In this document: positions 49,071 to 60,640 of the stretch, piece after piece
Position numbering within the stretch: position 1 is the first letter of the stretch
Layout: every line of letters begins with the position of its first letter
NCBI GenBank assembly: GCA_050084515.1
Contig: CM114272.1
Location: forward strand, 26,660,001 to 26,724,000
Length of the DNA: 64,000 nt
From: Blasia pusilla
Lineage: Eukaryota > Marchantiophyta > Marchantiopsida > Blasiales
Direction: 5' to 3'
The notes under the pieces: generated by a model
The model's database searches: none
What the model was told of the DNA's origin: nothing
What the model saw: the letters and a program-made list of their open reading frames with translations, nothing else
Translations under genes and position numbers: made by a program

Positions 49071-50580
49071 CTGAGTTCACGGTACAGACAATTCTGTCAA
49101 TAGTCACTGTCTCCCACAAATAGCCCATCGCCCTCCACTACAGCAAGGTTGCAAACGAAATAAAAACTGGTTGTCTTGACCCTCTGGAGAGGTCGGTCTG
49201 GCCTGTGATCCATGCTGCCCTTGCATGTGAAGATAACTCGAAGAATTTGAAGTCCCGTCACACGAAAATTCAACTGCACGAGCCGTTGCCTAAATCTGCA
49301 CCTTCACCAAGCGTTCCAGAAAATCATGGCCTTAATTCTCAAAAAGCAGGTACTTCAGCTCTAATAACCATGATATACCCACTGGTGTTATTAACCCTAC
49401 CCTCCGACTGAAAAGAAAAGAAAAGAAAAATGCTAACCCGATAAACGTTGAATTTTTTAATCTTCACAAATGTAGTAATGACGCTTTCATTAAGAATGAA
49501 CCCTGAAATTCCAATTTTTAAAAGCACGAAAGGCGAATGACTCGTTCTTGAAATCTCAGAGTAATACCGAGAACTGGAGTCTCCGTCGCCACTAGGTAAT
49601 TCTATCTTCTCAAGTCAAAACGTAATTCGTCACTCGTCGGGTACTATCAACACACCAATCCAGCCTGCTACAATGCCGACAAACCTCAGAAATCCAAATA
49701 GAAAAATACCAGTCTCGACGCCAAATTTGACGTTCTGAGGTTGCTTCAAAGCGTACAGCGTACGCCGGATAAAGTGCTGCCCCATGAGTTCAAACCTACC
49801 ACTAGATGATGAGCATATTTGACTGCCAACACGATGCTACCTCTCTCTGTCTATCGAGGAGAGAACGATAAGAGATTGCTTATCTGAATCCGACTCAGGA
49901 TAAATAATAGAGTATTTTGACATTTAATTCAAATTCGTTAGTTCTCTAGTGGCCAACAATGGAAGAAAAATTACCGGAGACAGTATTGTGAGATTCAAGC
50001 TGTGTCAATGTCTATTTCCAAACATTGGTAGAAATATCTGTCAAAACGTTGGCAGAACATCTCTCAGCAGTGGTACAAAGTATGAGGTAGAAGTCCAACA
50101 CATACCCTAGACGGCCAAACGCGAACCTCCGCGGGGAATTCAATCGAACAGATTTCCGCTTGAGTCCGTCAAACCCACTACTTTGGCAGCGATATTACGT
50201 GATAGGGAGATCGCCGTTAGTTTCTCTACGCCGCGTCTGATTCTTACATGAAATTTCTGTCACCACATTGATTATTTTGTATATCTTTCCACCTTTCACC
50301 ACACATCCGAATAGCCGAATACTTCCTTGAAAGAGCCCGACCTACTTAATTAGGGTGCTCTGTGAATATTTCTTCGACGCACTATTTCAGCGTCTCCTGA
50401 AATCAACGGATGTCTTGTGGTTTCTCATTCATGAGAGCATTTCATATGGACAAACATAAACCTAGGTAAACGTGAACACTAGAGAGTGCTAAATCCATGC
50501 ATTTGCATAGATCTTCAGATGAGAACCGCCAAATCATACCCTAAACGCCTTAGCTCATTGGCGACCAATGAATGAATGAC
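49071..50580. other. 5' flank of the BRIP-like gene
   Basis: GC-balanced sequence upstream of the minus-strand ATG, probably holding 5' UTR and promoter. A leader exon is possible because the ATG follows CTCAG. No TATA box or leader exon could be fixed by eye, and no other gene was seen. Confidence 0.4.
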
Positions 50581-51326
50581 ACGTACCATATTTTCTTTTC
50601 AGTTTACCCTTTACTATCAAGAAAACAAGAATGGTTAAGGTTTTTAATTTTTAATTTTTAATAAATTATAAATAAATAATTTATAATTTCCCATCTTTCT
50701 CATGAAATCTTATAGAGTCTCTTTAATTTTTATTATATTTTCTCATTTATTGAAATTTAAAATTATCTTTTCAAGGTTCATGCTAGCAAATTATGATAAA
50801 AATTAATTTAAAGTTTTGTTTTGAGGCAAAATTAATTTTCCTTTTGGGAAAAAATGAAAAGGATAGTAGGACACTAATGGGACACAAATTATTCTTCTAA
50901 ATAATGGAAGACATATTGCTTCTCTATTATTTTTAATTTTCAAGTTAGATTGGGAGAAAATTTTAAGTCCTCTTTTGGGAAATAAATTCATCAAAATAAC
51001 TAATTTTCCTTTGCTTATTGAAGGATGGGGATTGGAAAAGGGATAAATTATTTTTTCCACAATTAATACAAGAAAATATACGAACTTGGCTCAAGACAAA
51101 TATAATCTCTAGTTATTATATTTTCATCTCCAACTAGAGGTGTATGTCATGAATAGCTAGATATAGATGGTTTTTGGGAATGACAGAAACTTAATCACCA
51201 GCTAGGGGGACAATTGGAAATATTTTGAAAGTAACTTGTCTCCGCGTTTGTACTCCATGGTTGAATGTATTAAGCTAGTGTTTTTTGTGCTTGATTAATG
51301 GTATCAATATGTATACGCACAACATT
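50581..51326. other. AT-rich intergenic DNA
   Basis: Very AT-rich, with a TTTTTAA repeat-like run near 50640. No gene seen. Confidence 0.5.
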
Positions 51327-51990
51327 TGTCACGTCTCTTGTGGCCCGAGGAGAGTCACTTTGGCGAAGACTAGAGATTGAGCATAGTAGGTCAAGGATGA
51401 CTTCTTAAGGAGTTGGGTAACATCCAAATGCAATTGTCGCCATGATTGCCCTATTTCTAGCCTATTTGAAGAACTTGCTATTTTGAGTAAGTTCTCTATT
51501 TAAATATGCTTGTTTTTATTTTTAGAAATTGACAAGACATTTGACCTACTACTATAGGTATAAGGTCAAGAAGATGATCCATATACACATGTCACCAAGG
51601 AGAGGGCTTGGGGAGAGAGAGGGTATACCTCAAGGAAAGAGCTTTGTGTTTGTGGTAAGCATACTTCTATTTTACAAAGAGAGAATGCATGAGAATCATC
51701 GAGAGAGGTGATTGAGCTATGTAGGAGCTTTGGAATATGACCTTGTGTTATCATTGGTTTTTCACGTTAGGGATGATGTTATGTGGTCAAAAACTCATAG
51801 GGGTGTTGAGGAGAGCATAAGTTCGATGTCTTCTTATTTTTATGCGAGGATTTTTCATGCGGTAGTATTGCTCGTGGAAGCATTGCTGAAATTTATATAG
51901 AAAGTGAGTCTAGGGAGCAAATCTACCATGGAAGAGTTCTCAAGACGTAAGTGAGATCATTTTTTCTTGAGTTTATAAGTCTGAAATGTT
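51327..51990 (+). repeat. Decayed LTR of the methyltransferase-carrying gypsy family
   Basis: It starts TGTCACGTCTC and follows, with many changes, the order of blocks in the LTRs at 56087 and 56860 (GGTCAAGGATGAC, CTTACTATTTT-like block, purine-rich GAGAGGG block). It is strongly AT-shifted. Confidence 0.6.
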
Positions 51991-53239
51991 TTTTGAACAA
52001 TGATGCGCCGAGGCAATACCCATTTTTTGTTGAAATTAGGCTATGGAATGTGTAACAGATGTTGCTAATGATAGGTTATAAAATTTATATTGTTATAACT
52101 TTTATAAGTTTGTAGATCTTTGAGTAGAGATTGAAACATTACAAATGGTACACAATTTTATTCAAGATCGATGAAAGACAAGCCATTTTTGTGTTGACCA
52201 TGACCTTAGGAGGAAAAAACCAAAAAAGGTTGACTTTTGAGTAAACTTACATTAGAACCCATATGCATACATGTGTACATGATCTCCACGTTCTTACGTT
52301 ATATTATCGCACGACATAGAACTGGGTCTCATAAACTAGGAATTGAGGAAGGATGTTGGCTCAACATTGATAGAAAAGAACAAATTTGTAGGTTATGTGA
52401 CGGAGAAAGTGTTGAGGATGAAGAGCATATGTTTGTTACATGCTCAAGATATGAAGAGATTAGACTAGTTCATAAATTAGATGTGGAGAATTGATATTAT
52501 TTACTACATCTAGTGCCTTATGATTTAGGTTGTTATATTAGATATATCATTAACCATCGCTCAAAAGCTCTAGGCATTAGCTAGGGGAAGGCCTTTAGGG
52601 TCTTTTTTCGAGTCAGTGTAATGCTTTTAAAGTATTTTGTTGCCTTTGGACCCTCTAGGTCCCATGAGCTTGATCTATTTACCATATATACACAAGATCA
52701 ATTTCTCTTGCAAGCACTTGCTCTTTAATAAAATGATAGCGCACCTCAACATGCTTTGTTCGAGCATGTTGCATAAAATAGAACCCATATGCTCATGTGT
52801 GCACATGTATGATATAACAACCTTCCACCATCCAATGACTCGTCACCATTCTCCCACCATCTATTGTCCATGGACTGTCCACCATCTATCGACTATGGAC
52901 TACCATTCGACCAATAAAGATGGCAAAGGATTTTTCCAATTGATATGGTTGAGCCATGTCTTCCACGCATAGATATATAGTATTGTGTAATAGTCACTTT
53001 GAGTCAATTGTAACCATAGCAATCTGGCATCGATTGTCAAGGTGTGCCACTCTTGGCTAAACCGCATCGTCTCAATCATGAATCAGAGCCATACCAAAAT
53101 TAAGGAGTGGAGTGTTTGAAGATAGAGGAGGTTCCACTTGTTGCCTCACCACATCATTGAGTTTTTTGTCATTACCTTTCAGAGTCATTTCTTGCCATTA
53201 TTATTGCATCATACCGCATGTGATCTCACGACACCATCA
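51991..53239 (+). mobile_element. Decayed gypsy leader region
   Basis: After the LTR at 51327 the sequence resembles the leader at 57.6-58.1 kb, including a stretch of short CCA/CAT words near 52840-52910 like the repeat array at 57985. A foreign zinc-binding RT fragment lies inside it. Confidence 0.4.
52297..52494 (+). pseudogene. LINE-type zinc-binding fragment
   Basis: An open frame reads RHRTGSHKLGIEEGCWLN, then CRLC with Cys-x2-Cys-x9-His-x4-Cys (DEEHMFVTC). This is typical of the zinc-binding end of LINE-like reverse transcriptases. No RT domain is attached. It is the third such fragment in the window. Confidence 0.6.
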
Positions 53240-53545
53240 AGGAGGAGTTTGGTGTCCTAACTAAGTTGATGAAAACTTGTGGGTTACCATTATAAATTCT
53301 AGCCTCTAATCTTCCTTGCTTCATTTCGAAACACTTTTGACCTTGAGCTTTGCAAGCATAAGTCTTACGTTGACTCAACAACTTCCGCGTTTCATAGGTA
53401 GCCGAGAAGGCTCCAAAAGCTACTTGTGTCAAGTTTCCCCAAGTGCATACCATCTCCCTAAGAAACATCTTTCCCAAGCATGGACCAATATCCTTGAGTT
53501 GCATGCCTACATCGAATGGCTTCAATTAATCCCTCCCTCCTTAGC

Positions 53546-53767
53546 TCAACTGGTAGGACGACTCACAATGTGTGGCGATGTGCTCACAAACTCCTCTACA
53601 CCCTCCCCCTCGTCTGACGATGACACAAAAGGAGGTTGAGGTGGTCCCTCACGTGGAGACCCTCGAAACCTCGTGCCACTCCGCGTAAAACCTCTAGAGT
53701 TACTCTCGGATTCACCAAATCCCTCCCAAATGGTGCCTAAGCCCAAACTTGAAACACGCCTAAACAC
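53546..53767 (-). mobile_element. Gypsy leader fragment in inverse orientation
   Basis: Read on the minus strand this matches the leader of the element at 59.0-59.2 kb (the GGTTTTACGCGGAGTGG block and the CTCCACGTGAGGGACCACC block). The adjacent minus-strand frame 53226-53525 (99 codons) is not recognised. Confidence 0.7.
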
Positions 53768-54004
53768 GCATCATGGTTAGTTTCTTGTTTATAGACTTGA
53801 GTGGGTAGGTAATATGGGATTCTCCATGGGAACCCCACCTTCCCCATTGTCTCACTTGGGCCCTTGATTTTGGCCCTCGACCCTAACGTGGTTAGCAACT
53901 TGCGAACCCACCTTTAACTAGTCTTCCCTTAAGATGGCTTGACAAGGACTTCCCGCAAATTACATAACTTTAAACTTCCAAAACGCACTTTGAAGCTTGT
54001 GTTT

Positions 54005-54175
54005 CATGTAGCTTGTGGTTAGCGTCTGTCTTCCGATAGGGGGAATGTCCCCTTCTTCTTTTTCAAGGCCGGTTGTGGCCTTTGGGTACTTGACTCTTTG
54101 AGTCTCCCTCTTTTGTTTTTTTGATGGGTTTTCCATCATGCATATTTATGGAGGTTCATCATCTTGACTCCCTTT
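54005..54175 (+). mobile_element. 5'-truncated LINE 3' tail
   Basis: The block TGTCCCCTTCTTCTTTTTC and what follows, to GATGGGTTTTCCATCATGCA, match the tail at 6620-6730. Confidence 0.65.
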
Positions 54176-54429
54176 TTGGCATATCATGGTTCTCTTGTTG
54201 TCTCATGTTGTCTAACCCGTCTTGACTTCTCACGTGTTCCTTCCTTCTCGCCCTTGACTTGGAGATAGTCCCACGACTAGTTCGGCCGACATTCCTAGTC
54301 TTGTAATTACCGAGTCTAGGTTTTGACTTGATGGATTGTACCAAGGTCTTTCCTCTTTGGACCCGTAATCATGATTTTCTTCCCGGGTCCTTGCTAGAGG
54401 GAGCACCCAAGACTTAGCTATTCGCAAGG

Positions 54430-55080
54430 GTTATTGCGGAGCAACATTGAAATTATGTTCCAAGTTACCCATCCTAGTCTTTTACGCATGGTTCTTTTTA
54501 ACTTTTGGAACTTTTGAGGGGTTCTTGGATATTAAGTATTCTTTGTAGTGTTTGGTTATATGGGGATATTGTAAGAATCGTTGATGCATGAGAGTACGAG
54601 ACCTAAACCCAAGTGGGATTTCCAAATTGATAGTTGTTTCCTATGTTGACTAGAGGATATAGAGCAGCCTATATTATTTCCGTACAATGCCATTCATTTG
54701 TTGATGTGTCTTACATATCTTAAAGTGTGAGAGTGTGTAGGTTTGATTGTTACATGCTTAGTTGTCAAGTGATTGAGAGTTAATTTGTTGAGAATGAGAA
54801 TAATCGTGCAAGAGGTGCATGTGTGCCACCACATTATCCTTTCAAGATTTTAAGAGGGGAGGTCGCAATATGAGGTATGAAGGTTCTCCACGTGAGGGAC
54901 TGCCTCATTCTTCCTCTATGTCATTTCAAAACAAGGAGTTCCCTACATCCAAGGCATTGGATGGTTTGACTCGTGGGCATATGAGATGGACAATTGAGAT
55001 CGAGGACCATGTCAATTTTTTGAGAGTCATGGGACCATTGATTTATAGAGTTGCATGACTTTACTGTACAATTTCAAACT
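54430..55080 (+). mobile_element. AT-shifted gypsy leader copy
   Basis: It runs parallel to 58680-59360: the 'tracing' words CAAGTTACCCATCCTAGTC, TCTCCACGTGAGGGAC and GAGATGGACAATTGAGATC have counterparts there. It is heavily C-to-T and G-to-A changed. No gag frame is left. Confidence 0.6.
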
Positions 55081-56086
55081 CGGTTCAACCTCTAGAGAAC
55101 GATGAACTCTTGAGGGTTTGGCCCATTCACAAAATGGATGATAAGTACGATAATGATGATGAGAGAGCATACATGCATGTGTTAGGGTACATTTTTCCAA
55201 GACATGCCGCTCCAAAGCACATACATTTGTTCTTATGCACAACTTATGCATGATAGAGGGGTTAGGTCAGCATGACCATGAGATGCATATCCTAATACAA
55301 CAATACAAGCATGATTTCCCCAATTCAAAACCTACATGATTGATATTATTCAATGACATCATGTTGGAGAGGACATGGCAGATTACGCAACATTGGACCC
55401 TATAATTGTAAAGAGAGTCATCAACCCTCTTATGGACCTTTAATCTTTCACTACATTACAAGGAGGTGGTCGCCACTTTTGGACCAGAGCATTCAATGGT
55501 CAACGTACATAGATTCAAGCCAACAAAGTATAATGCACTTTTTGAGCAAGAGTGGCAAAGTTTACAAACATAACACAATTTTTCTCGAAGGGGATCTACC
55601 ATATTTTGGAGTATTGGAGGAGGTTTTACAATTTTAATTTCACACCTTCCAAGTGATTGCCTTACGATGCTAATGGTACGGGATATTCCTTCGAGGCGCA
55701 TCACCCTCCATCGTCATGAATGATTATGGTGTGTGTAGGAAGGACATGCAACTCGACCAATGGGATAATAGAGATAGAAAGGAACCCTTCTCTTTCCCTC
55801 ACAAATGGAATAGTGTTTCTACATCGATTACTCGTCCCTTCATGGATGAAGTGTGTTGCGACACACATCTCAAGGAGTAGACACACTTTCAAAAAAGTTG
55901 ATGTTGTGTGTCACATTGTATAGTGACAAACATAACACATTTTGTGAATACTACATATTTTTATTACAATCTAATGGATAATTCATAACATTTTCTACAC
56001 TTGACTAAATCCATAACCTCCCGCACATTCAATTGATCATATTTTCTTATTGCTGATAAGTAGGTCTAATTTCCTCCATTGGTGTG
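55081..56086. other. AT-rich DNA, nothing recognised
   Basis: Probably decayed element sequence continuing from the leader copy at 54430, but no motif could be identified. Short frames (at most 94 codons) match nothing known to me. Confidence 0.35.
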
Positions 56087-56859
56087 TGTCACCTCTTTTA
56101 GGATAGATCAGTGAGATCTAGTAGAGCACCTTTGTGAGTAGTGGAGGACAGGCTCAGTAGGTCGAGGATGACCTGTTGAGGCCCCAGGAAACATGAGATA
56201 GCAAGTTTCCCCTTCGTTTCGGCTCATTTGGAGCCATATTGAGGAACTTACTATTTTAGGTAAGTACTATTTTGAGTATATAATCGACTTACTATTTTTG
56301 GTAAATGGCCCTTGACCTCCTACATCAGGTCAAGAGCCAAGGAGGTGACTTGGGAGAATAGATTACCATGGAGAGAGCTTGGGAGAGGGGAGGGATAGAC
56401 CTCAAGGAGAGAGAGCTTGAGAGCTCATTCTCTCTTTGTTGAACCTCTTGGCATAAGCCGGCGGAGCTATGGTCCCTTGCCTTATGAGTGTAACCCAAGC
56501 CTCTCATTAGGAGAGTGGATTTGGTTTGACATGAGAGAGAGTTCACACCTTTGAAAGCTGTGGTGTGAGATGGTGTAGAGAGAGATTGGATCTTACTTTA
56601 CAAAGAGAGAATGAGAGAGTGAGAGAGCTTTATGGGAGATCTCACTGGTCACTCGCTGTTTTTGCAGGTTGGGGACCGTGTTCCCCGTTCAGCGTCTTAT
56701 AGGAGTGCTCACCGGAGCAAGGGCTGCTTTGATTGTTCTTTGCATTTGCCAATTTTTTGTATCGAAGAGTGGCGCGCGAAAGCACTGCCCAATTTCTGAT
56801 AGGGATTGATTATGGGTGCAAGTTGCCCCATGCCGGTGCTCTCGAGAGCACCATGTAGC
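56087..56859 (+). repeat. Gypsy LTR, first of a tandem pair (773 bp)
   Basis: It starts TGTCACCTCTTTTAGG and ends next to the second unit, which starts TGTCACGTCTTTGAGG at 56860. The two units are closely similar throughout. Confidence 0.8.
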
Positions 56860-57640
56860 TGTCACGTCTTTGAGGATAGATCGGTGAGATCTAATAGAGC
56901 GCCTCCTGAGTAGTGGAGGACACGCCCAGTAGGTCGAGGGGGATCTGCTGAGGCCCCAGGAAACCTGAGATAGCAAGTTTCCCCTTCGTTTCGGCTCATT
57001 TGGAGCCATATTGAGAAACTTACTATTTTAGGTAAGTACCATTTTGAGTATATAATCGACTTGCTATTTTTGGTAAGTGGCCCTTGACCTCCTACATCAG
57101 GTCAAGAGCCAAGGAGGTGACTTGGGAGAATAGGTTACCATGGAGAGAGTTTGGGAGAGGGGAGGGATAGACCTCAAGGAGAGAGAGCTTGAGAGCTCAT
57201 TCTCTCTTTGTTGAACCTCTTGGCATGAGGCGGCGGAGCTATATTCCCTTGCCTTGTGAGTGTAACCCGAGCCTCTCATTAGGAGAGTGGGTTTGGTTTG
57301 ACATGAGAGAGAGTGCACACCTTTGAGAGCTATGGTGTGAGATGGTGTAGAGAGAGATTGGATCTTACTTTACAAAGAGAGAATGAGAGAATGAGAGAGT
57401 GAGAGAGCTTCATGGGGGAGCTCACTGGTCACTCGCTATTTTTGCAGGTTGGGGACCGTGTTCCCCATTCAGCGGCTCATGGGAGTGCTCACCGGAGCAA
57501 GGGCTGCTTTCATTATTCTTTGCATTTGCCAATTTTTCGTGTGGAAGAGTGGCGCGCGGAAGCGCTGCCCAATTTTTGATAGGGATTGAGTATGGGGGCA
57601 GGTTGCCCCATGCCGGTGCTCTTGAGAGCACCATGTAGCT
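56860..57640 (+). repeat. Gypsy LTR, second of a tandem pair
   Basis: Directly adjoins the first unit. Sequence shared with the other copies (37489-38252) continues smoothly past 57640 into the leader, so the exact LTR end is not certain. It is taken as the 5' LTR of the element that follows. Confidence 0.75.
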
Positions 57641-59339
57641 TGCTGATTTGTATTTTTACAGATGTTACATTTTCGTTCGGAGAAATCAACGCGGGAGCGC
57701 TGCCGAATTTTGTGTAGGAGAAAAAGACATTGGGCTTTATGACAGTCCCCGTCAGTCTTTACTGAAATGTTTGATTCTAAATATTTTTTGATGCTGGCAT
57801 AGATCGTGAAGCTTTGCACGCTGTGCAAAAAACAGTGCGTAATTTGGAGTTGCGAGCAAAAAGTTATGGTCAATCTTGTAAAGCTGCCATTGCTAGGCGA
57901 TTTTTAGGGTTAAATTGTGCAAACCCTAAATCATCCGCCACACCGGCGGCGGCCGTCGCCATCATAGTCACCGTCACCGTCATCGTCAATGGTCAACGGT
58001 CAACCATCACCGTCAACAGTCAACTGTCACCGTCATCGGTCGGCCGTCACCATCAGCGGTCAATCGTCACTGTCAACGGTCCACCGTCCATTGTCCACCC
58101 TTTGGGTGCCATTGCCGCCATTACGGAGTGGAGGATCTTCCACGACGTTCGTTGATTCCTTGACTTTTGCGCCACCACGTACTTTGTTTTGGCCGCCACC
58201 GTCATCGCAGTTTCTTCATCAACCAGTGATGGCAGATGACCTCCGGTTATGGTGTTTGAGTTTTGATTTCATGTTGCTATGTTGTGATTGGTAGCCGCTC
58301 GACGACGATCGAGTATCGTGCCGTGACGCCCGTAAGCCGCAACGCCGCCGATTGCCGCGCCGTGCCGCGCTCGGGTCGCACCGCACGCGTCTCGATCGCG
58401 AGCCGCACCGTCATTGTGGGAGCGAGTGTGGGTTTATTGTTGATTGAGGAGGATATGCCGCCGAGTGCCGCATCCCACCATCGGGCCGCGGCCGTTCGTC
58501 AGCCGTTTAAATGCGCGCCGCCGCAACGCCGCACCGTTCCGCTGGGACCGCACTGTCTATCGAGGAGTTTTGAGCAGCGTCAGTATGGGAGGAGTATGAC
58601 TTTCTGATTGGAGGAGTTGTCTCCACGATCGAGTTGGGGTCGAGATTTGCAGTTGCTAAGGAGCGACATCGACATGTGTTCAGGTTATCCATTCTGGTCC
58701 TTTACCCTGCACGTGTGAGGGATTCTGGGATTTGGGTAGTTTATTTGGGGATATTGGGTGTGTGGATGCTGAGAGCATCATTTATGTATGTGGTTTAGGG
58801 GACATAGACCTGTGTGGGATGTCTGGAGTTGAGGGTAGGTTTTTGATGAGATGATAGCCTGGTCGATTTGCTGCACCACGCCGCGTGTTGCCGCACGTTA
58901 CACATCTCGGGGAGAGAGAGTGTAGATCGAGTGCTGCATGTTTGGGATGAGTGATTGAGGGATTCCTCACGAGGTTCAGAGTGATCGGGTGAGAGGGGCA
59001 CGAGGGTCATCACGGAGTCCGTTCGGGACTTTGAGAGGCGAGGTGGTGAACCCGAGAGTAGCTCTAGAGGTTTTACGCGGAGTGGCGCGAGGTTCCGAGG
59101 GTCTCCACGTGAGGGACCACCTCGACCTCCTTCTGGTGTCATCGTCGACAAGGGGAGGGTGTAGAGGAGTTTGTGAGCACATCGCCACACATTGTGAGTG
59201 GTCCTACCCGTTGGGCGTTACGAGATGGACGACCGGGGTAGAGGACCGCGAGGTTTTCAGTGCGATGAGGCACGATTGAGTTGCACGATTTTATAGCAGA
59301 GTTTAGGAGTTGGTGCGACTCCCCCGGGCCAGAACTCTA
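57641..59339 (+). mobile_element. Leader of the methyltransferase-carrying gypsy
   Basis: The untranslated region between LTR and gag is about 1.7 kb. It is GC-rich from 57900 on. Parts recur at 38253-38520, 53546-53767 and 54430-55080. Frames of about 100 codons within it look like chance frames of a GC-rich leader. Confidence 0.65.
57985..58090 (+). repeat. Degenerate GTCAAC/GTCACC short-word array
   Basis: About 100 bases built from variants of GGTCAACGGTCA and GTCACCGTCA. It contains seven GTCAA words, several of which equal the reverse complement of the WRKY-binding W-box core TTGAC. Confidence 0.7.
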
Positions 59340-59359
59340 GAGAGTTCAACCGTTCTGAC

Positions 59360-60640
59360 ATGGAACGGTATGTTCCAAAGCATTTAGAGGGGCGCCCATG
59401 GACGATTACCATGAGTTCTCTCAGAGATATGCATGTGAGATTGAGGCGTGGAGGCTCTACTATGACCCACATTATGTGTCATGGACAGAGCCGTTCCCAG
59501 ATGAGGAGGAGGAGTCATGAGAGGCTCGCCTCTTCCACTAGTGACATTTTAGGAGGGGTCACTCGACGGGAGCGATTGCACCGTCTAGTCGGGTTCGCCC
59601 CGAGTTCAACCACGTGGTTGAGTTCTTTGCCGAGTTGAGGGCGAGCTACAGAGGGTATGGACGGAGAAGTTGCGGAGCATCCACGACTTCAGGCGCCCGG
59701 TGAGAGTTTGCGTGAGGCTTACACTCGCTTACGCCGGTTGATCAACGTCACTCAGGGGGTGACAGAGGCTCGAGCTATCGGTCATGGTGCGCGATCTTTG
59801 GACCGGACCCTGCGGACACGGGTGCGGGAGGGGGTGCTTCTTATGAACACCTCCCCTACGTTGAGAGATGTTTTTAGGACCGCCGAGAACATTGAGCGCA
59901 ACATGGCGGAGGAGAGCGTAGCCACCATGGGTTCTGGGCGAGAGCAGTCACGATTGTCCGCACCACCTGTGCAGCAACGTGGACTCCGAGATAGGTCGAA
60001 TGTGGCACCACGAGCTCAAGGAGGATACCAGGAGGCCGTGCCACAGAGACCTGCGCCTTCATATGCGGCTCAGCAGCAGCCGCCTACTATTACTTGTTGG
60101 TCATGTGGTGGAGCCCATCATCCGCGCGATTGCACTCGTCATGGTCATGGACGTGTGCCTCAGCATGGAGGAGGAGATGGTGCTGCACCAAGAGGTTATC
60201 AGTGTGACTATTGTCAGAGGTATGGTCATACACGCGCCAGGTGTTTTAGTTTACATCCTGAGTTACGTCCGGACCGAGGGCCAGAGAGGGCACCAGAGCG
60301 AGTAGCCGGTCCGGGTGGGCCTAGAGATCGTGCTCCAGGTGGTCCCGTTGGGGGACGAGGAGCTAGAGTTGCCCAACAGGGTGGTGGAGCTGCCCGTGGA
60401 GGAGGTAGAGTACCACCACCTAGACGCGCCAAGGGAGACGCCGGACGTGAGGCTGGGATGGTTGCTCAGATACAGCAGTTACAAGAGCAGATTGCCGCTA
60501 TGGCATTGAGGTTACCCGATGCCGGATCCGTGGCATCGACATCATATGGAGCAGCCAGAGATCTGGAGGATCCTGGATGGATGTGCTTGGGGTTGCCAGA
60601 TGGAGGCCGCCGCATTCGACGCTGCGTGGAGCAGCCGTAG
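59360..60640 (+). pseudogene. Gypsy gag with two CCHC zinc knuckles
   Basis: Gag forms the particle and binds element RNA. The longest open part is 59657-60640 (327 codons). A capsid-like block (SLREAYTRLRRLI, then TLRDVFRTAENIE) lies at residues about 17-84. Two zinc knuckles follow: CWSCGGAHHPRDC at residues about 147-159, spacing C-x2-C-x3-H-x4-C, and CDYCQRYGHTRARC at about 183-196, spacing C-x2-C-x4-H-x4-C. A Gly/Arg/Pro-rich basic stretch lies at about 205-265. Earlier gag sequence (WTEPFPDEEEE near 59480) sits in another frame, so at least one frameshift separates it. No clean start codon could be chosen. The next region downstream is protease. Confidence 0.8.

Noticed and set aside
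53530-53610. tRNA-like start (CTTAGCTCAACTGGTAGGAC)
   Set aside because: It resembles a tRNA A box, but no B box (GGTTCGA-type) or acceptor stem follows, and the sequence is the reverse strand of the gypsy leader.
57814-58607. Overlapping frames of about 100 codons in the gypsy leader
   Set aside because: They are read through a short-word repeat and very GC-rich sequence, differ between leader copies, and look like no known protein.
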